DNA of 64,000 nt, from NCBI RefSeq assembly GCF_022376445.1, contig NW_025955121.1, positions 26,887 through 90,886 on the forward strand, given 5' to 3'. The position numbers were made by a program, and so were the translations under genes. The notes beneath the pieces were generated by a model. That model made no database searches. It had not been told where the DNA came from and saw only the letters and a list, made by a program, of their open reading frames with translations. The stretch comes from Fomitopsis serialis (Eukaryota; Basidiomycota; Agaricomycetes; Polyporales; Fomitopsidaceae). Positions 61,401 to 64,000 of the stretch are shown piece by piece; position 1 is the first letter of the stretch; every line of letters starts with the position of its first letter.

Positions 61401-62804
61401 GTACGAACTCACTCACCCCTCCAGGTACCACACCCCGAATTCCTTCTCAACAGCGGATATCTTGGATGGGCCTTCCAATCCTCATTGGGACTCATTGCTG
61501 CATTGCGCTGTATCGCACGACCAGTCACCCACTGACACCCAGAACCATCCCGAGACCACTACAGAGAACGGACCGGTCTGCCCGGTCCATGGCATTGTCC
61601 ATGGCAGTGTGGATGACATGATTGATACCCCGGAAGATGATAGAGGAAGGGGGGATGATAGAGGAAGGGAAAGGGGTGACGGGTCAGGATCGCGTGCTGG
61701 TCCACGTTGGCGCGTGGCGCGTCCCACATCGTCGTTTGACATGTACGCCGACGTCCCGTCGGCGCTCTCCGCCCCGAACACCCGCCCTCCAATGGCCAGT
61801 CTATGGGATGAACCCTCCGTGAGTTGACAACAACTCACCCCATATATCGCATATTGAAGCCTTCGCAGACCTTGTTTCGGGGTGGGCGAAGTGAAGGACT
61901 ACCAGCTCAGTCTCGCGGTGGAGTAGGCAACTCCCAGTCGTCCACAAGCGCAGCAGACGACCGGGATCCACACGTCCGCAGCCGAATGCCATCGCGCTTA
62001 CGTGGCACGCGCAGGCGTGAATACGACTTCTTCGGTATGGACTCAGAGTATCCTGACCTGCACCGACGCCTGTCCCAATTCGGCCCCAGAACGAGGCCCT
62101 CGGGCGATTATGTGGTCTGTGAATCATCTTCTCCCTTGTATCATAGCTGATGGGCTGTCTCTACATGACGTATCGCAATCAGCAGAGGGATCAGAATCTG
62201 GACACCTCATACGAAGCACTCTTGGAACTCACTAGCCTGCTGGGTGAGGGGAGGCCGCGCGGTTTGTCGGAACAGGTTATAGCTTCTCTTCCTGGCGCCA
62301 CGTACCGGGAATGGGCAACGCCTGGCGAGACGGAAGAGCGTTGCCCCATTTGTCTTGACGATGTATGGTCGAATCCCATTCTGCTTCTACGATGCTAACT
62401 GTAATGCTAGTACACCGCTGAAGACGCTGTGTTAAAGGTCCCCGCCTGTTCCCATTGGTTCCACAGAGGTTGCTTGGAGGTATGTGAATATTTAGCTAAC
62501 ATAAATTCTGCTGATGTGAGTGTCGTAGCAATGGCTGAAGACTGCCCGTACATGTCCAGTATGTCGAGGACGCGTTAGCGGCTCGGAAGCATCACGTAGT
62601 GGCCCCCGTCTGTCCGGCTTATCTAACGCTCCTGGACCCACTGCAGGTCCGAGTGGAAGTGTTGGCGGCGCCTTTGCTCGCAGAAGACGCATTAATCCTT
62701 TACTACCGAGGGGCGCGCCTCCAGAAGACAGACGCGACGAGAATGGACATGATAGTGATAGTGACATGCCACCATATCCTCCGCCTCCGTGGCGGCTAGG
62801 CTGA
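58478..62804 (+). CDS. Large disordered protein with C-terminal RING-H2 finger (putative E3 ubiquitin ligase)
   Basis: The ATG at 58478 gives 'MGDRCPRLELTIPTESTSFK'. About 1,200 residues of Ser/Pro/Arg-rich disordered sequence follow, then the RING-H2 near 62340-62570. Its ligands are CPIC, then CSHWFH (His-His), C in 'RGCLE' and CPVC in 'TCPVCRGRV', split over three exons by two introns of about 50 nt. RING-H2 domains bind E2 enzymes and transfer ubiquitin. A helix before the RING ('LREIQQSLEEYL', 'LIREAVRRLQARARQIEAV') may self-associate. A short motif occurs twice, RFSPVDWSLP and HFTPADWSLP (about 60090 and 60165). It ends 'PPPPWRLG' at 62804. Frame changes at about 60595 and 60922 are each cured by one extra G. 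No membrane segment seen. The substrate cannot be guessed. Confidence 0.8.
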
Positions 62805-63297
62805 CTGCCGAGCCCTGGTTGGCTCGTGGTATCCTTTTTTTCTTGTACTACTTGCACACTCCTATGTACACTGACCGCCTTTCTATTGTTTCTTGGCTCA
62901 TCGATATGTTGTATGTACTTGGTATATGTCCACTGTAGCACTGCACTGCCCGTTAATTTATCACTTTCCAGTACAGGTTGTAGCCGACCTAGAGCCTAGC
63001 TCCTTCGCACGTATTCATAATACAGGTAAGTATGGGTGATCCAGAGTTGCTCAACTTGGCGTCGAGGTCTTCATTGGCCAGGTTGGCCGCGGTACCGCGC
63101 GGTTACCAGCACTGACAGTATTGGCATTGCGAAACAATGAGAGCACTACACATACATACGACTGTACAACCAAGTGTCACTCAAATTGTGTGGTCTCGTC
63201 TAATGTTCAACTACCTGCCAGACTGATCTGTGGTCATCGCACTGCAGTGCGATTGAGTCATGCTAGTGCAAATGTGGTCCAGGGTCAATTATAGCAA
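62805..63297. other. Convergent intergenic region
   Basis: Lies between the 3' ends of the RING gene (plus) and elongin C (minus). No ORF or repeat worth noting. Confidence 0.5.
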
Positions 63298-63886
63298 CTA
63301 CAGGTACTCATAGTACCCACCTTCGTAGTAATCTGCAGCCATCAGCCTAGAGACATGAGTAAGGCTGTGGATCTGAGCAACGTGGTTTGGTTGACTCACA
63401 AGTCGAGAGCAATCTCAGGCTGCAGGCGTTCCTGGAAGTCGGGGATCTCCTTCGGCGGAGAGTCCTGGTAGAGGGTCTTGTACGACAAGTATTCACACAG
63501 CTTCTCGACAATAATGCCACTGTCATATAAATTCTGTCTGATCAACGTCGATGTATCACTATTGAACGGTTCCCTACCGCTCTTCGATCATACAAGTGTT
63601 TGTGGCGGCCTCAGCGAAGTTACCTTCCGGTCGGAGTGAGATGTTCAGCAGCGCAGATACTTCCGTAAAACGGCGTACTCACTTTCTTCACTCAACATAT
63701 TCTTCAATGTACCGCTATTCATAGCGACTTTCCGAGGAATCAGGAAGGTATAACCGTCTGTACTGACTAGCTTAACCCAGTCCTTGTCCGACGCCGATGC
63801 CGCAGCGGTGCCTTGGGCCTACAAGAAGATTGTGATCCTTGGCGTCTCGCACAAAATACCATAGTGAAGTGATCTCCTACCGCCAT
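63298..63886 (-). CDS. ELC1: Elongin C
   Basis: A Skp1/BTB-fold adaptor of elongin-cullin ubiquitin ligases and of the elongin transcription factor. The ATG at 63886 is followed after 'MA' by an intron. Exon 2 gives 'DKDWVKLVSTDGYTFLIPRK' and 'NSGTLKNMLSEE', the classic elongin C start. Later exons give 'FAEAATNTCMIEER' and 'VVEKLCEYLSYKTLYQ'-like residues with 'IPDFQERLQPEIALEL'. The last exon is 'LMAADYYEGGYYEYL', with TAG at 63300-63298. Four introns of about 50-65 nt. Length of about 125 residues is normal. The tail is Tyr/Gly-rich compared with the usual '...FLDC' end. Confidence 0.9.
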
Positions 63887-64000
63887 GATGTTGTGAGTAA
63901 ATCTGGTGAGAATACGGAGAAGACTGAACGGAGCGTTTGAACAAAGGCGTTCTGCGCGCTTCCTAGTGATGAACACCATCAGCGTCTATGCGATACTCGT
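63887..64000. other. Upstream flank of elongin C
   Basis: Short right-edge segment; probably elongin C 5' leader and promoter. A frame overlapping it is open but without support. Confidence 0.35.

Overview
The window is nuclear DNA of a filamentous basidiomycete, most likely an Agaricomycete. The signs are short (about 45-65 nt) GT-AG introns, GC-rich exons, a Ppo-type heme peroxidase/P450 fusion, an F-type bifunctional ARG5,6 gene, a basidiomycete BTB protein remnant, and Ty1/copia, Ty3/gypsy and DDE_1 transposons. The species cannot be named from sequence alone.

Layout. (1) 1-26.4 kb is a transposon island. It holds a Ty3/gypsy Gag and LTR on the left edge (minus strand). A terminal-inverted-repeat (TIR) element sits inside an unrecognised ORF. 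A full-length Ty1/copia element has two 259-bp LTRs that look identical and a GTTAT target duplication. A long inverted repeat (about 11.0-14.4 kb against 22.5-24.7 kb) encloses host-gene debris: a CYP51 exon fragment, a BTB-domain remnant, a truncated unknown gene, and an LTR with an attached unknown ORF. Much of 9.2-13.9 kb and 23.0-26.4 kb is almost free of CpG, in sharp contrast to its neighbours. (2) 26.4-63.9 kb is gene space: a 3'-truncated Ppo fatty-acid dioxygenase, the SNARE YKT6 and a site-2 protease (all minus); ribosomal protein eL38 and mitochondrial ARG5,6 (plus); a disordered unknown protein (minus); type II myosin heavy chain (plus); a 3.2-kb DDE_1 transposon with intact TIRs; a large disordered RING-H2 protein (plus); and elongin C (minus).

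The genes are unrelated housekeeping or developmental functions (membrane fusion, regulated intramembrane proteolysis, translation, arginine synthesis, cytokinesis, ubiquitin ligase components). They do not form a pathway cluster. Nothing here is convincing as a wholly new system.

A recurring technical feature matters for every gene model. Many reading frames, including the essential YKT6, are broken by single missing bases, and most can be explained by a homopolymer that is one base too short. This looks like residual sequencing error rather than biology, so 'pseudogene' readings based only on frameshifts should be treated with caution. All introns were placed by eye from splice consensus and protein continuity.
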